Assembly (NCBI RefSeq): GCF_003339685.1
Contig: NZ_QPKI01000010.1
Location: forward strand, 1 to 64,000
Direction: 5' to 3'
DNA from: Halomonas sp. DQ26W
GTDB taxonomy: Bacteria > Pseudomonadota > Gammaproteobacteria > Pseudomonadales > Halomonadaceae
DNA length: 64,000 bases
Under the pieces are notes generated by a model that was not told the origin of the DNA, did not search any database, and was given only the letters and a program-made list of their open reading frames with translations. Below, piece after piece: positions 45,404-54,621 of the stretch (positions are counted from its first letter, which is position 1; each line of letters starts with the position of its first letter). Made by a program: the position numbers and the translations under genes.

Positions 45404-46884
45404 GTCCGTTCCCGCTCATGGAAGCCGCAGTGGCCATTCCGCTCACCCTGGCCATCCCGGCCCTGGGGGCAGTGCTGATTGCGCTGTGCGGCCGCCGCCC
45501 GAATCTTCGTGATGGCTTGATGGTGGCCATCGCCGCGCTGCTTTTCATCACGGTGCTGCAGATATTGCCGGCCGTGCTGGCGGGCGAGCGACCCGCCATT
45601 ACGCTGATCGAGCTGCTGCCGGGCCTGAGCATGGCCTTCGAGGTCGAGCCCCTCGGCATGATCTTCGCTCTGGTGGCCTCCAGTCTCTGGATCATCACCT
45701 CGCTGTACGCCATCGGTTACATGCGTGGCGCCAACGAGAGCAAGCAGACGCGCTTTCATGCCTGTTTCGCTGTGGCCCTGTTCTCGGTAATGGGCGTTGC
45801 CTTTGCCGAGAACATGTTCACGCTTTTCATTTTCTACGAGGTGCTGACGCTTTCCACCTATCCGCTGGTAGCCCACAAGGGCAATCGCGAAGCCCAGCAA
45901 GGGGCGCGCACCTATCTGGGCCTGCTGCTGGGCACGTCCATTGGTTTCCAGCTGGTGGCCATCGTCGCTACCTGGTGGCTGACCGGCTCCTTGAGCTTTT
46001 CCGAAGGCGGGATCATGGAAGGTCACGTCGGCCATGGCCTGGGGGGGCTGCTGCTGCTGCTCTATGTCTACGGTATCGGCAAGGCTGCCTTGATGCCGTT
46101 TCATCGCTGGCTGCCTGCCGCCATGGTGGCGCCGACGCCCGTGTCCGCCTTGCTGCACGCCGTGGCGGTGGTCAAGGCCGGGGTTTTCACCATACTCAAG
46201 GTGAGCACCTACATCTTCGGGCAGGATTACCTCCGCGAGCTCTGGAGTGCGGATCTGCTGATGTATATCGCTGCCTTCTCCCTGCTGGCGGCGTCTCTGG
46301 TGGCGATCCAGAAGGACAATCTCAAGGCCCGGCTGGCTTACTCCACGGTCAGTCAGCTCTCCTATATCACGCTCGGTGCGATGCTGGCCCATGAGTTTGC
46401 GGCCATCGGGGGCGGCATGCATATCGTCATGCACGCCTTTGGCAAGATCACCCTGTTCTTCTGTGCCGGCGCGATTTATGTGGCCAGCAAGAAGACCAAT
46501 GTCAGCGAGATGGACGGCCTCGGGCGACGCATGCCTTTCACCATGGGCGCCTTCCTGCTCGGGGCGCTGGCGGTAATCGGCGCACCTCCCATGGGCGGGC
46601 TGTGGAGCAAATGGCATCTGGTGCTGGGGGCGGCCGACAGTGGGCAGCTCCTCATGGTCCTGGTGATCATGCTGAGTACGCTGCTCAATATCGCCTATCT
46701 CTTGAGGCCGGTAGTGAGGGCGTTTCTGATGCCCCCAAAGGATGCGATCGCGGGGCAGGGCGGCATCCGGGAGGCACCATTGCTGTGCGTGGTGTCTCTG
46801 TGCATCACGGCGCTGGGCTGCATGGCGCTGTTCCTGGCGGCGGACCCGCTTCGCGCCATGCTGGGCAACCTTTTCGTCAACTGA
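45400..46884 (+). CDS. mrpD: Proton-conducting antiporter large subunit, second of three
   Basis: A 494-aa NuoL/M/N-family protein with Glu in FYEVLTLSTYP, Lys in GIGKAALMPFHRWLP and Lys in AVVKAGVFTILK, so the proton channel looks complete. Its sequence is nearer to the MrpA/NuoL side than the preceding subunit. The start overlaps the previous gene by four bases. Confidence 0.88.
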   Translation: MSPFPLMEAAVAIPLTLAIPALGAVLIALCGRRPNLRDGLMVAIAALLFITVLQILPAVLAGERPAITLIELLPGLSMAFEVEPLGMIFALVASSLWIITSLYAIGYMRGANESKQTRFHACFAVALFSVMGVAFAENMFTLFIFYEVLTLSTYPLVAHKGNREAQQGARTYLGLLLGTSIGFQLVAIVATWWLTGSLSFSEGGIMEGHVGHGLGGLLLLLYVYGIGKAALMPFHRWLPAAMVAPTPVSALLHAVAVVKAGVFTILKVSTYIFGQDYLRELWSADLLMYIAAFSLLAASLVAIQKDNLKARLAYSTVSQLSYITLGAMLAHEFAAIGGGMHIVMHAFGKITLFFCAGAIYVASKKTNVSEMDGLGRRMPFTMGAFLLGALAVIGAPPMGGLWSKWHLVLGAADSGQLLMVLVIMLSTLLNIAYLLRPVVRAFLMPPKDAIAGQGGIREAPLLCVVSLCITALGCMALFLAADPLRAMLGNLFVN

Positions 46885-46906
46885 TACGGATCCACAGGGG
46901 GGACAC

Positions 46907-47218
46907 ATGCTTGTCAAACTGCTCGACCTGCTGGTGCGCCATGCCAGATGGCTGAAAAGGGTGGTACTGGCCGCCATGGCGGGGCTGGTTATCGCCGACC
47001 TGCTTTCCCCTGCCGGCTATGACCGCTTTGTCTGGGAGTCCTGGGGGGGGGGCGGCGCCCTGTTCGGGGTGCTGGCATGCCTGAGTCTCATCGGCCTGGC
47101 CAAGGCACTGGGCCTGGGGCTGGTCTATCGCCGGGAGGCGTATTACGACGACGAGCTGGCGCCCTACCGGGCGCTCGAAGATGCTGCTGAGGAACGCAGT
47201 AGATCCGACCTCTCTTGA
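46907..47218 (+). CDS. Small membrane protein within the first Mrp operon, unknown
   Basis: I do not recognise this 103-aa protein. It has an Arg/Lys-rich N-terminus, two hydrophobic helices (about 20-35 and 50-72) with a GGGG bend, and an acidic, polar tail. It starts 23 bases after one antiporter subunit and lies 55 bases before another, so it is co-transcribed. It may be an accessory subunit of this Mrp complex. Confidence 0.65.
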   Translation: MLVKLLDLLVRHARWLKRVVLAAMAGLVIADLLSPAGYDRFVWESWGGGGALFGVLACLSLIGLAKALGLGLVYRREAYYDDELAPYRALEDAAEERSRSDLS

Positions 47219-47234
47219 GCCGACCTCTCTTGAG
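47205..47234 (+). repeat. 15-bp tandem duplication across a stop codon
   Basis: CCGACCTCTCTTGAG occurs twice in tandem (47205-47219 and 47220-47234). The first copy contains the TGA stop of the 103-aa gene, so the duplication doubled the stop. Confidence 0.85.
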
Positions 47235-47273
47235 CCGAGCTGGATTTAGCCAACCATTGAGGGAGCAGCTGTC

Positions 47274-48989
47274 ATGCATGAGTGGTTCGTGATCAACTGG
47301 CCTTTCATCGAGTGGCTACCCCCCTCCCTGGTGCTGATCCTGGGTGGCTTGCTGGTGTCGTTTCTACGTGGGGTGGTGCAGAAGCTGATGCTGCTTGCCG
47401 CGCCCACGCTGGCCCTCGTCGCAGTGCTCGGCAGCGCTCCAGGAGCCTATGCCAGCTTTGAATTCCTGAACATGCAGATGACCCTGGGGCGGGTGGACCC
47501 GCTGAGCCTGGTCTTTGCCCATGTATTCGCCATCATGGCCCTGGTCGGTGCCATCTATGCTCTGCATGTGCGCGACACCATCCAGCACGTGGCCGCCTTG
47601 ATCTATGCCGGCTCGGCTATGGGAGTCGTGTTTGCCGGCGACCTGGTCACCCTGTATGTCTTCTGGGAGCTGATGATGCTCTCCTCGGTCTGGCTGATCT
47701 GGCGCAACCGCCGGGCCGCTTCGCTGGCGGCCGGCTTTCGCTACCTGCTGGTGCACGCGGTGAGCGGAGTGCTGCTGCTGGCCGGCATTGTGATTTATTA
47801 CACTCAGACCGGGAGCCTGAGTTTCGACGCCATCGAGACCGGGAGCCCCGCATTCTGGCTGATTCTGCTTGGCTTCATGATCAACGCCGCCGTGCCGCCC
47901 CTGCACGCCTGGCTCACCGATGCCTATCCGGAGGCCACGGTGACCGGAGCGGTGTTCCTGTGTGCTTTTACCACCAAGACGGCGGTCTACACCCTGATAC
48001 GGGGGTTTCCCGAAGCCGAAGTGCTGGTCTGGCTGGGGACGCTCATGACCCTATGGGGGGTAACCTATGCGGTGCTGGCCAACAACATCCGTCGGCTGCT
48101 CGCCTACCACATTGTCAGCCAGGTCGGTTTCATGGTGGCCGGCATCGGCCTTGGCACCGCCATGGCCCTCAACGGCTCCGCGGCCCATGCCTTCACCCAT
48201 ATTCTTTACAAGGCGCTGCTGTTCATGAGTGCCGGGGCCATCATCCAGATGACCGGACGCGCGAAGCTGACCGAGTTGGGCGGGCTGTATCGCCACATGC
48301 CGCTGACCTTCGTCTTCTACATGATCGCGGCATTCTCGATTTCTGCGCTGCCGCTGACCAGCGGCTTCGTCAGCAAGACGATGATCCTCGAGGCCTATGC
48401 CGACCATCAGGCGGCATTTGTCTGGCTGGTACTCTCGCTGGCATCGGCAGGCACCTTCCTGAGCGTGGGCCTCAAGCTGCCCTGGTTCGTCTTCATGGGG
48501 CGCGACAGTGGGCTGCGCCCCCGTGAAGCGCCGGCCAACATGCTGGTTGCCATGGGGATCGTGGCTTTCTTCTGCATTTTCATCGGCGTGTATCCGCAGT
48601 GGCTGTACCAGATGCTGCCGCATCAGCCGGTCGGCTATAACGCCTATACGCTAGCCCATGTGTTCTGGGATCTGCAGCTGCTCTCCTTCGTCGGCCTGGT
48701 CTTTTTCGTCCTGCTGAAATTCATGGCGCCCAAGGACAAGATCACCCTCGACACGGACTGGTTCTATCGTGTGGCAGCCCCGCACGCCGTCGGGTTAATC
48801 CACCGCCACGGCACGAGCGCATGGCGCAACCTGCTAGCTGCCATGCGTTGGCCGCTGGGCCGCATCTTCGCCCAGGCGTTGCGCTATCACGGCCCCAAGG
48901 GCATTCTGGCGCGCACCTCGCCTACCGGTAGCATGGTGCTCTGGGTGGCCGTATTGCTTACCGCTACGCTGCTGCTCTACTACATCTGA
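47274..48989 (+). CDS. mrpD: Proton-conducting antiporter large subunit, third of three (divergent)
   Basis: A 571-aa NuoL/M-like protein with about 15 helices and an extended C-terminal tail. Glu in FWELMMLSS and Lys in TTKTAVYTL are kept, but the helix-7 lysine seen in its two paralogues is replaced: the segment reads MINAAVPPLHAWLTDAYPE. This sub-type is found in operons lacking full-length MrpA. ATG 47274 has GGGAG upstream. It is the last gene of the operon. Confidence 0.85.
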   Translation: MHEWFVINWPFIEWLPPSLVLILGGLLVSFLRGVVQKLMLLAAPTLALVAVLGSAPGAYASFEFLNMQMTLGRVDPLSLVFAHVFAIMALVGAIYALHVRDTIQHVAALIYAGSAMGVVFAGDLVTLYVFWELMMLSSVWLIWRNRRAASLAAGFRYLLVHAVSGVLLLAGIVIYYTQTGSLSFDAIETGSPAFWLILLGFMINAAVPPLHAWLTDAYPEATVTGAVFLCAFTTKTAVYTLIRGFPEAEVLVWLGTLMTLWGVTYAVLANNIRRLLAYHIVSQVGFMVAGIGLGTAMALNGSAAHAFTHILYKALLFMSAGAIIQMTGRAKLTELGGLYRHMPLTFVFYMIAAFSISALPLTSGFVSKTMILEAYADHQAAFVWLVLSLASAGTFLSVGLKLPWFVFMGRDSGLRPREAPANMLVAMGIVAFFCIFIGVYPQWLYQMLPHQPVGYNAYTLAHVFWDLQLLSFVGLVFFVLLKFMAPKDKITLDTDWFYRVAAPHAVGLIHRHGTSAWRNLLAAMRWPLGRIFAQALRYHGPKGILARTSPTGSMVLWVAVLLTATLLLYYI

Positions 48990-49188
48990 CCCGTATGAAA
49001 CCATCTGCGATTGCGTCGCGGGTTTCCGATGTATGACCGGATCGCACCACCATGGTTGGGTAGTTACCTCGCCGGCGCTATACTGCGCGCATGACAATAG
49101 ACCCTAATAGCAACACCCTACACCCGCGGCGCATTGCCTGCGCCCTCTCGAGAACGCCGTCCCCGACGTTGCCAAGGATGCCCCACGC

Positions 49189-51609
49189 ATGAATCACTGG
49201 ACGCTCAGCGACGACCCGCACGCCAGCCGCGAGGCCCATAAGTACGACAACCCCGCACCCAGTCGCGAATACCTGCTGGCCAGAATGGAAGAGCACGGCA
49301 AGCCGGTCACCCATGAAACCATGAGCCGCATGCTGGGCCTCGACGACGAGGATCTCCAGGAGGCGGTGCGACGTCGGCTGGCCGCCATGGAGCGCGACGG
49401 CCAGTTGCTGCGCAACCGTGCCGGTGCCTATGCGCTGATAGACAAGCTGGACCTGATCAAGGGTAAGGTGCTTGGCCACCGTGACGGCTTCGGCTTTCTG
49501 CTGCGCGACGACGGCAAGAAGCCGGACCTGGTGCTGCCGCCCCGACAGATGCGTCGTGTATTTCATGGTGACGCCGTGTTGGCAAGGGTCAGTGGTCGCG
49601 ACCGTCGAGGGCGCGACGAGGCGACGATCGCAGAGGTGCTCTCCCGCAACACTCAGACCATCGTCGGCGTCTACCGCGCCAATACCACTGAGTTCGGCGT
49701 GTTGATTCCGGAGAACCCGCGCATCACCCAGGAAGTGATCATCCCCCACAGCGCCTGCGGCGGCGCCAAGGATGGTCAGGTGATCTCGGCGAAGATCGTC
49801 CAGCAGCCCGAGACCCGGGTGCAGCCGGTCGGTGAGGTGGTCGAGGTGCTCGGTGAGCGCATGGATCCGGGGATGGAGATCGATATCGCCATCCGCAGTT
49901 ACGAGATCCCCTCGGAGTTCCCGCCGGACGTGCAGGACCAGATCGCCGGAATGTCGGCCGAGGTGGTAGACGCCGACAAGCAGCATCGCATCGACCTGCG
50001 CGACGTACCGTTCGTTACCATCGACGACGAGTCAGCCAAGGATTTCGACGACGCCGTCTGTGCCTGGAAGACCAAGTCGGGCAGTTGGAAGCTGCTCGTC
50101 GCCATTGCCGACGTGTCCCACTACGTGCGCCCCGGCAGCGCCCTGGACGAGGAGGCGATTACCCGTGGCAACTCGGTCTATTTCCCCGGCCAGGTCGTGC
50201 CCATGCTGCCTGAGCTGCTCTCCAACGGCCTCTGCTCGCTGAATCCCAGCGTCGATCGGCTGGCGCTGGTCTGCGAAATGAATATCTCCCAGTCCGGCGC
50301 CATCAGTCGCTATCGGTTCTACGAGGCGGTCTTCCAGTCGCATGCACGGCTGACCTATAACAAGGTCGCCGCCATCCTCGACGAGGAGAACGACGACGGA
50401 GATGCGCTGCGCGAAGAGTACCGCGCCCTGGTGCCCTCGCTGCAGAACCTGCATTCGCTCTATCGGCTGCTGCGTGAAGCCCGCGTGGCCCGTGGCGCCA
50501 TCGATTTCGAGACCACCGAGACGGCGATACTCTTCAACGATGAGCGCAAGATCGAGAAGATCGTGCCGCGTTCGCGCAACGATGCCCACAAGATCATTGA
50601 GGAGTGCATGCTGGCGGCCAACGTGGCCACCGCCCGTTTCCTCGACAAGCATGATCTGCCGGCGCTGTACCGTATCCACGAGAAGCCCTCGCCGGAGCGC
50701 CTGGACAAGCTGCGCCTGTTCCTTAACGAACTGGGGCTCTCTCTGGGCGGCGGAGACGACCCGAGCCCCGAGGATTACCGCGACCTGGCCGAGGTGATCA
50801 AGGATCGCCCCGATTCCGACGTAATCCAGACCGTGATGCTGCGCTCTATGAGCCGGGCGGTTTATTCGCCTCACAATGAAGGCCACTTTGGCCTGGCCTA
50901 TCCGGCCTATGCCCACTTCACCTCACCAATCCGCCGCTATCCGGACCTGCTGGTCCACCGGGCCATCCGCTCGGTGATTCGCGGGCCGCGCCAGACCGCC
51001 ACGGTGCTGCGCGCCGAAGGCGGCAAGGTGGAGCCGCCCAGCAAGTGGTGTCCCTATACCTTTGAGCAGATGCTGGGGTTGGGGGAACACTGCTCCATGA
51101 CCGAGCGTCGCGCCGATGACGCCACCCGCGACGTCGAGGACTGGCTAAAGTGCGAGTTCATGTCCGACAAGCTGGGCGAGGTCTATGAGGGAACCATCGC
51201 CTCGGTGACCCAGTTCGGCATTTTTGTGCGTCTCGATGAGGTGTATGTGGAAGGCCTGGTGCACGTCACCTCGCTGCCCTCTGATTATTACCACTACGAG
51301 CCGGAAAAGCACCGCCTCAAGGGCGAGCGTACCGGCATGAGCTACCGGCTCGGCGATGGCGTCACCGTGCAGGTGGCACGTGTCGACCTTGATGATCGCA
51401 AGATCGATTTCGCCCTGGAGGACGAAAAGCCGCGCCCCAAGCGACAGCCGCGCAAGCGGCGGGGTGCCAGCGAGCCGGACAGCGCCACAGCGTCGGCTGG
51501 CGGCAGCGGTAAAGGTGATGTCAAGATTGGCAAGGATGATGCCAAGGGCGGCAAGGGCAAAGGCGGTAAGCGTCGCCGCGGTCCGCGCAAGCCCAAGGCG
51601 CGTAGCTGA
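49189..51609 (+). CDS. rnr: Ribonuclease R
   Basis: The 806-aa 3'-5' exoribonuclease has an N-terminal HTH, two cold-shock-like OB folds, a catalytic RNB domain with DDESAKDFDDAV near residues 278-290 and FTSPIRRYPDLLVHR, an S1 domain (about 655-740) and a Lys/Arg/Gly-rich C-terminal tail typical of RNase R. It overlaps rlmB by one base (TGATG), a conserved pair in gammaproteobacteria. Confidence 0.95.
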   Translation: MNHWTLSDDPHASREAHKYDNPAPSREYLLARMEEHGKPVTHETMSRMLGLDDEDLQEAVRRRLAAMERDGQLLRNRAGAYALIDKLDLIKGKVLGHRDGFGFLLRDDGKKPDLVLPPRQMRRVFHGDAVLARVSGRDRRGRDEATIAEVLSRNTQTIVGVYRANTTEFGVLIPENPRITQEVIIPHSACGGAKDGQVISAKIVQQPETRVQPVGEVVEVLGERMDPGMEIDIAIRSYEIPSEFPPDVQDQIAGMSAEVVDADKQHRIDLRDVPFVTIDDESAKDFDDAVCAWKTKSGSWKLLVAIADVSHYVRPGSALDEEAITRGNSVYFPGQVVPMLPELLSNGLCSLNPSVDRLALVCEMNISQSGAISRYRFYEAVFQSHARLTYNKVAAILDEENDDGDALREEYRALVPSLQNLHSLYRLLREARVARGAIDFETTETAILFNDERKIEKIVPRSRNDAHKIIEECMLAANVATARFLDKHDLPALYRIHEKPSPERLDKLRLFLNELGLSLGGGDDPSPEDYRDLAEVIKDRPDSDVIQTVMLRSMSRAVYSPHNEGHFGLAYPAYAHFTSPIRRYPDLLVHRAIRSVIRGPRQTATVLRAEGGKVEPPSKWCPYTFEQMLGLGEHCSMTERRADDATRDVEDWLKCEFMSDKLGEVYEGTIASVTQFGIFVRLDEVYVEGLVHVTSLPSDYYHYEPEKHRLKGERTGMSYRLGDGVTVQVARVDLDDRKIDFALEDEKPRPKRQPRKRRGASEPDSATASAGGSGKGDVKIGKDDAKGGKGKGGKRRRGPRKPKARS

Positions 51610-52466
51610 TGGGCAGGCGCCAGGGCTCTCGACAAGAGGGCAGGGGGTGGCGCCCCGATACCCGGGAGCGCCACGGCAGCAAGCGGCCTGCTCAGCGTGG
51701 GGGTGGGGTGCCGGGTGGCCTCGATGCCGTCTTTGGTGTGCATGCGGTTCGGGCGCTGCTTGACCGCGGTGAGACGCCCAGAGAGCTCTGGGTGCAGGAG
51801 GGTGATGCCGAACAGCGCCTGGCCGAGCTTGTCGAGTTGGCTCGCCGGGGAGGCGCACGCGTCATGGTGCGGCCTCGCGATGACTTCGAGCGCCTGGCGC
51901 AGGGCGCGGCTCATCAGGGGTTCGTCGCGTTCTGTCCACCGCTGAGTGCCGAGAGCGAAGCCTCGCTGTGGTTCAAGCTGGAAGCCTGGCCGCTAGAGGA
52001 GCCGCCGCTGCTGTTGGTGCTGGACGGGGTGACCGATGTGCACAACTTCGGTGCCTGCCTGCGCAGTGCCGATGCCGCTGGCGCTCACGGCGTGATCGTG
52101 CCCAAGGACAAGTCGGCGCCCCTGAACGCCACGGTACGCAAGGTTGCCAGCGGCGCGGCGGAAAGTGTCCCGGTCTACCAGGTAACCAACCTGGCACGCG
52201 CCCTGGCTAAGCTCAAGGTGCTTGGTGTCTGGGTATTGGGCACCGCTGGCGAGGCTGAAACGGGACTGTTCGATGTCGATTTCACCGGCCCGGTTGCGCT
52301 GGTCATGGGGGCCGAGGGAAAAGGCATGCGTCGTCTGACCCGAGAAGCCTGCGATGCGTTGATCAAGTTGCCCATGGCCGGTAGCGTTTCAAGTCTGAAC
52401 GTCTCCGTGGCGGCGGGGATCGGCTTGTTCGAAGCCGTGCGTCAGCGACGTGGCAGCCGGGCCTGA
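51609..52466 (+). CDS. rlmB: 23S rRNA (guanosine-2'-O-)-methyltransferase RlmB
   Basis: The 285-aa SPOUT methyltransferase methylates G2251 of 23S rRNA. An N-terminal L30e-like substrate-binding domain (DAVFGVHAVRALL) is followed by the SPOUT motifs TDVHNFGACLRSA, VALVMGAEGKGMRRL and SVSSLNVSVAAGIGLFE, forming the knot. A basic, low-complexity leader of about 35 residues precedes the fold and is longer than usual, so translation might start later. Confidence 0.93.
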   Translation: MGRRQGSRQEGRGWRPDTRERHGSKRPAQRGGGVPGGLDAVFGVHAVRALLDRGETPRELWVQEGDAEQRLAELVELARRGGARVMVRPRDDFERLAQGAAHQGFVAFCPPLSAESEASLWFKLEAWPLEEPPLLLVLDGVTDVHNFGACLRSADAAGAHGVIVPKDKSAPLNATVRKVASGAAESVPVYQVTNLARALAKLKVLGVWVLGTAGEAETGLFDVDFTGPVALVMGAEGKGMRRLTREACDALIKLPMAGSVSSLNVSVAAGIGLFEAVRQRRGSRA

Positions 52467-52488
52467 GCGCATCCTGGCAGTAGCGTCC

Positions 52489-52517
52489 TTGCAAGTGGCG
52501 CTGTAGCTCTCTAGAAT
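52489..52517 (+). promoter_or_regulatory. Sigma-70 promoter of the rpsF operon
   Basis: TTGCAA (52489-52494) and TAGAAT (52512-52517) with a 17-bp spacer fit a strong promoter; the start point would be near 52524, about 105 bp before the rpsF ATG. Confidence 0.8.
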
Positions 52518-52521
52518 GCAT

Positions 52522-52547
52522 GCGCCCGTTCCTGTGTGAGCGGGCGC
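52522..52547 (+). terminator. GC-rich hairpin after rlmB / at the 5' end of the rpsF transcript
   Basis: GCGCCCG (52522-52528) pairs with CGGGCGC (52541-52547), followed by TTCCATTT. It may terminate rlmB, and it also lies at the predicted 5' end of the rpsF mRNA, where it could protect the transcript. Confidence 0.55.
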
Positions 52548-52563
52548 TTCCATTTGACTATCA

Positions 52564-52624
52564 CTCCTTGCTTCCCCTGAAGGCCTGAAGTTGCCTCACG
52601 CGGAAGCTGCCAACCCGCAAGGAG
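52564..52624 (+). ncRNA. S6:S18-type ribosomal protein leader
   Basis: In the rpsF leader CTCCTTGC (52564-52571) pairs perfectly with GCAAGGAG (52617-52624), which contains the rpsF ribosome-binding site; a CCG trinucleotide lies beside the 3' strand. This matches the known logic of the S6:S18 autoregulatory leader in which the S6-S18 complex binds the mRNA and blocks translation. The pairing is seen; the Rfam match was not computed. Confidence 0.65.
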
Positions 52625-52629
52625 ACCCC

Positions 52630-53013
52630 ATGCGTCATTACGAAATCGTGGTTATGGTCCATCCGGATCAAAGCGAGCAAGTGCCGTCCATGGTCGAGCG
52701 CTACTCCAGCATCGTCACCGAAAGTGGTGGCACTGTGCATCGTCTGGAGGACTGGGGCCGTCGTCACCTGGCCTACCCGATCAACAAGATCCACAAGGCT
52801 CACTACGTGCTGATGAACGTCGAGTGCAGCGGCGAGACCCTCGATGAGATCGAGAACATCTTCCGTTTCAACGACGCCATCATTCGCAGCCTGGTGGTGC
52901 GCTGCAAGGAAGCCATCACTGAAGCTTCGCCAATGATGAAACCGGCAGACGACAAGCGTGTTCGTCGTGACGATAGGTCACGTGACACCGAAGAAACTGC
53001 CGAAGCTAACTGA
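52630..53013 (+). CDS. rpsF: 30S ribosomal protein S6
   Basis: A 127-aa protein with the S6 start [19 protein letters not shown], the core [19 protein letters not shown] and an acidic/charged tail. ATG 52630 is chosen for the family start and the GGAG site. First gene of rpsF-rpsR-DUF2232-rplI. Confidence 0.97.
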   Translation: MRHYEIVVMVHPDQSEQVPSMVERYSSIVTESGGTVHRLEDWGRRHLAYPINKIHKAHYVLMNVECSGETLDEIENIFRFNDAIIRSLVVRCKEAITEASPMMKPADDKRVRRDDRSRDTEETAEAN

Positions 53014-53039
53014 TCCGCACCGTCTGAAGGAGTCTTTAC

Positions 53040-53267
53040 ATGGCACGCTTTTTCCGCCGTCGCAAGTTTTGCCGTTTCACCGCCGAAGGTGTGAAGCAGA
53101 TCGATTACAAGGATCTGGACACGCTCAAGGCCTATGTCACCGAGACCGGCAAGATCGTTCCCAGCCGGATTACTGGCACCAAGGCCCGCTATCAGCGCCA
53201 GCTGGCGACTGCCATCAAGCGCTCGCGTTACCTGGCACTGCTGCCTTTCACCGATAGCCACCAGTAA
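53040..53267 (+). CDS. rpsR: 30S ribosomal protein S18
   Basis: The 75-aa protein matches S18 throughout ([30 protein letters not shown]). It is the partner of S6 in the ribosome and in leader control. Confidence 0.97.
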   Translation: MARFFRRRKFCRFTAEGVKQIDYKDLDTLKAYVTETGKIVPSRITGTKARYQRQLATAIKRSRYLALLPFTDSHQ

Positions 53268-53279
53268 GTCACGTAACCG

Positions 53280-54134
53280 ATGCTACCGATTGCTCGCTGG
53301 TTGATGCGCGCCACGCCCTATGCCGCTGGCGGGGCTGCCTTGGCCGCTATCATTCCCTGGCTGTTCTGGTTCAGTGGCGCCATCGTGGCGCTGGCGACCC
53401 TGCGCGGGGGGCTCGTTCCGGCACTGCCCGTGCTGGTGGCGGCTGCTATCCCGGCCGGATGGTGGTGGACCCAGGGGGATGCCATACCACTGGCCAGCGT
53501 ATTGCTGGTCACGCTGATGGCGGTGGTGCTGCGAGAGCGCATGCGCTGGAGTGAAGCGCTTATCGTCGGCACGCTTGCCGGGGCGATGATGATCCAGTTG
53601 GGCATCTTTGTCCCACCGGGTGGCACCGAATCGTTGCTGGAACAGTTACGGCAGGGCTCGGTCGAGATCGATCGTATGCTCACCGAGCTGGCCCGTCAGG
53701 GATATGACACCCAGGAACTGGCCACCTTGCTGATCGGTGGTATCACCGGTCTGGTGGTGCTAGTGGCCGCAATCGGCTGTTTGGCTCTGGCACGAGCCTG
53801 GCAGGCGGGACTCTACAATCCCGGCGGTTTCCGGGAGGAGTTTCACGCCCTGCGGCTCACGCTGCGTGAGCTGATCGTGCTGGTCGTGCTGGGCGTAGTG
53901 GGCATGGTGTTGGGCATTCCGTCGCTGAGCATGCTGGCCTGGGTGCCGCTGCTGGTGGCGGGTATCGCGCTGGTGCATGGTTTCATCGGTATGAAGGGCA
54001 TGAACGGGCTGTGGCTGATCGCTTTCTATCTACTGCTGATCACCACCTGGCCCATGATTCTGATCGTGCTGCTGGTGGCTTTTGTCGATGTGTTCGCGGA
54101 TTTCCGCGGCCGTCTGGCCCCCCGTGGCGACTGA
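53280..54134 (+). CDS. DUF2232 membrane protein
   Basis: A 284-aa protein with about eight hydrophobic segments, matching the DUF2232/YybS-type membrane proteins found between rpsR and rplI in Pseudomonas and relatives. The function is unknown. It starts 12 bases after rpsR and ends 15 bases before rplI, so it is firmly inside the ribosomal operon. Confidence 0.85.
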   Translation: MLPIARWLMRATPYAAGGAALAAIIPWLFWFSGAIVALATLRGGLVPALPVLVAAAIPAGWWWTQGDAIPLASVLLVTLMAVVLRERMRWSEALIVGTLAGAMMIQLGIFVPPGGTESLLEQLRQGSVEIDRMLTELARQGYDTQELATLLIGGITGLVVLVAAIGCLALARAWQAGLYNPGGFREEFHALRLTLRELIVLVVLGVVGMVLGIPSLSMLAWVPLLVAGIALVHGFIGMKGMNGLWLIAFYLLLITTWPMILIVLLVAFVDVFADFRGRLAPRGD

Positions 54135-54149
54135 CAAGAGGTTGACGAG

Positions 54150-54596
54150 ATGGAAGTAATTCTGCTCGATAATATTGGCAAGCTCGGCGGTCTGGGCGAC
54201 AAGGTAGCCGTCAAGCCTGGCTATGGCCGCAACTACCTGGTTCCCTACGGCCTGGCCGTGCCGGCAACCAAGGACAACGTCGAAGCCTTTCAAGCGCAGC
54301 GCGCCGAGCTCGAAGCCCAGGCCGCCGAGCGCAAGGCAGAAGCTGAAGCCCGTGCAGCCCAGCTCAATGAGATCGAGCTGTCGCTGGTTTCCAAGGCCGG
54401 TGACGAGGGCAAGTTGTTCGGTTCCATCGGCCCACGCGACCTGGCCGAAGCGCTGGGCCAGGCAGGTATCGACGTCGCCAAGAGCGAAGTTCGCATGCCG
54501 CAGGGCCCGATCCGCCAGACCGGCGAGTACGACATCGACCTGCACCTGCATGCCGAAGTCGACGCGACCGTGCGTGTCGTGGTGGTAGCCGAGTAA
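54150..54596 (+). CDS. rplI: 50S ribosomal protein L9
   Basis: A 148-aa protein with the L9 N-terminal fold ([31 protein letters not shown]), a long charged helix and the C-terminal domain (GKLFGSIG). Last gene of the rpsF operon, followed by a strong terminator. Confidence 0.97.
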   Translation: MEVILLDNIGKLGGLGDKVAVKPGYGRNYLVPYGLAVPATKDNVEAFQAQRAELEAQAAERKAEAEARAAQLNEIELSLVSKAGDEGKLFGSIGPRDLAEALGQAGIDVAKSEVRMPQGPIRQTGEYDIDLHLHAEVDATVRVVVVAE

Positions 54597-54621
54597 GGCC
54601 CGCCTAGTCACGTCGTTCGCC

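Noticed and set aside
45394..46977. A 527-codon minus-strand open frame opposite the second antiporter subunit
   Set aside because: It is antisense to a gene with clear NuoL/M/N motifs, is rich in His, Gln, Gly and Arg as expected from reverse reading of GC-rich codons, and has no recognisable domain.
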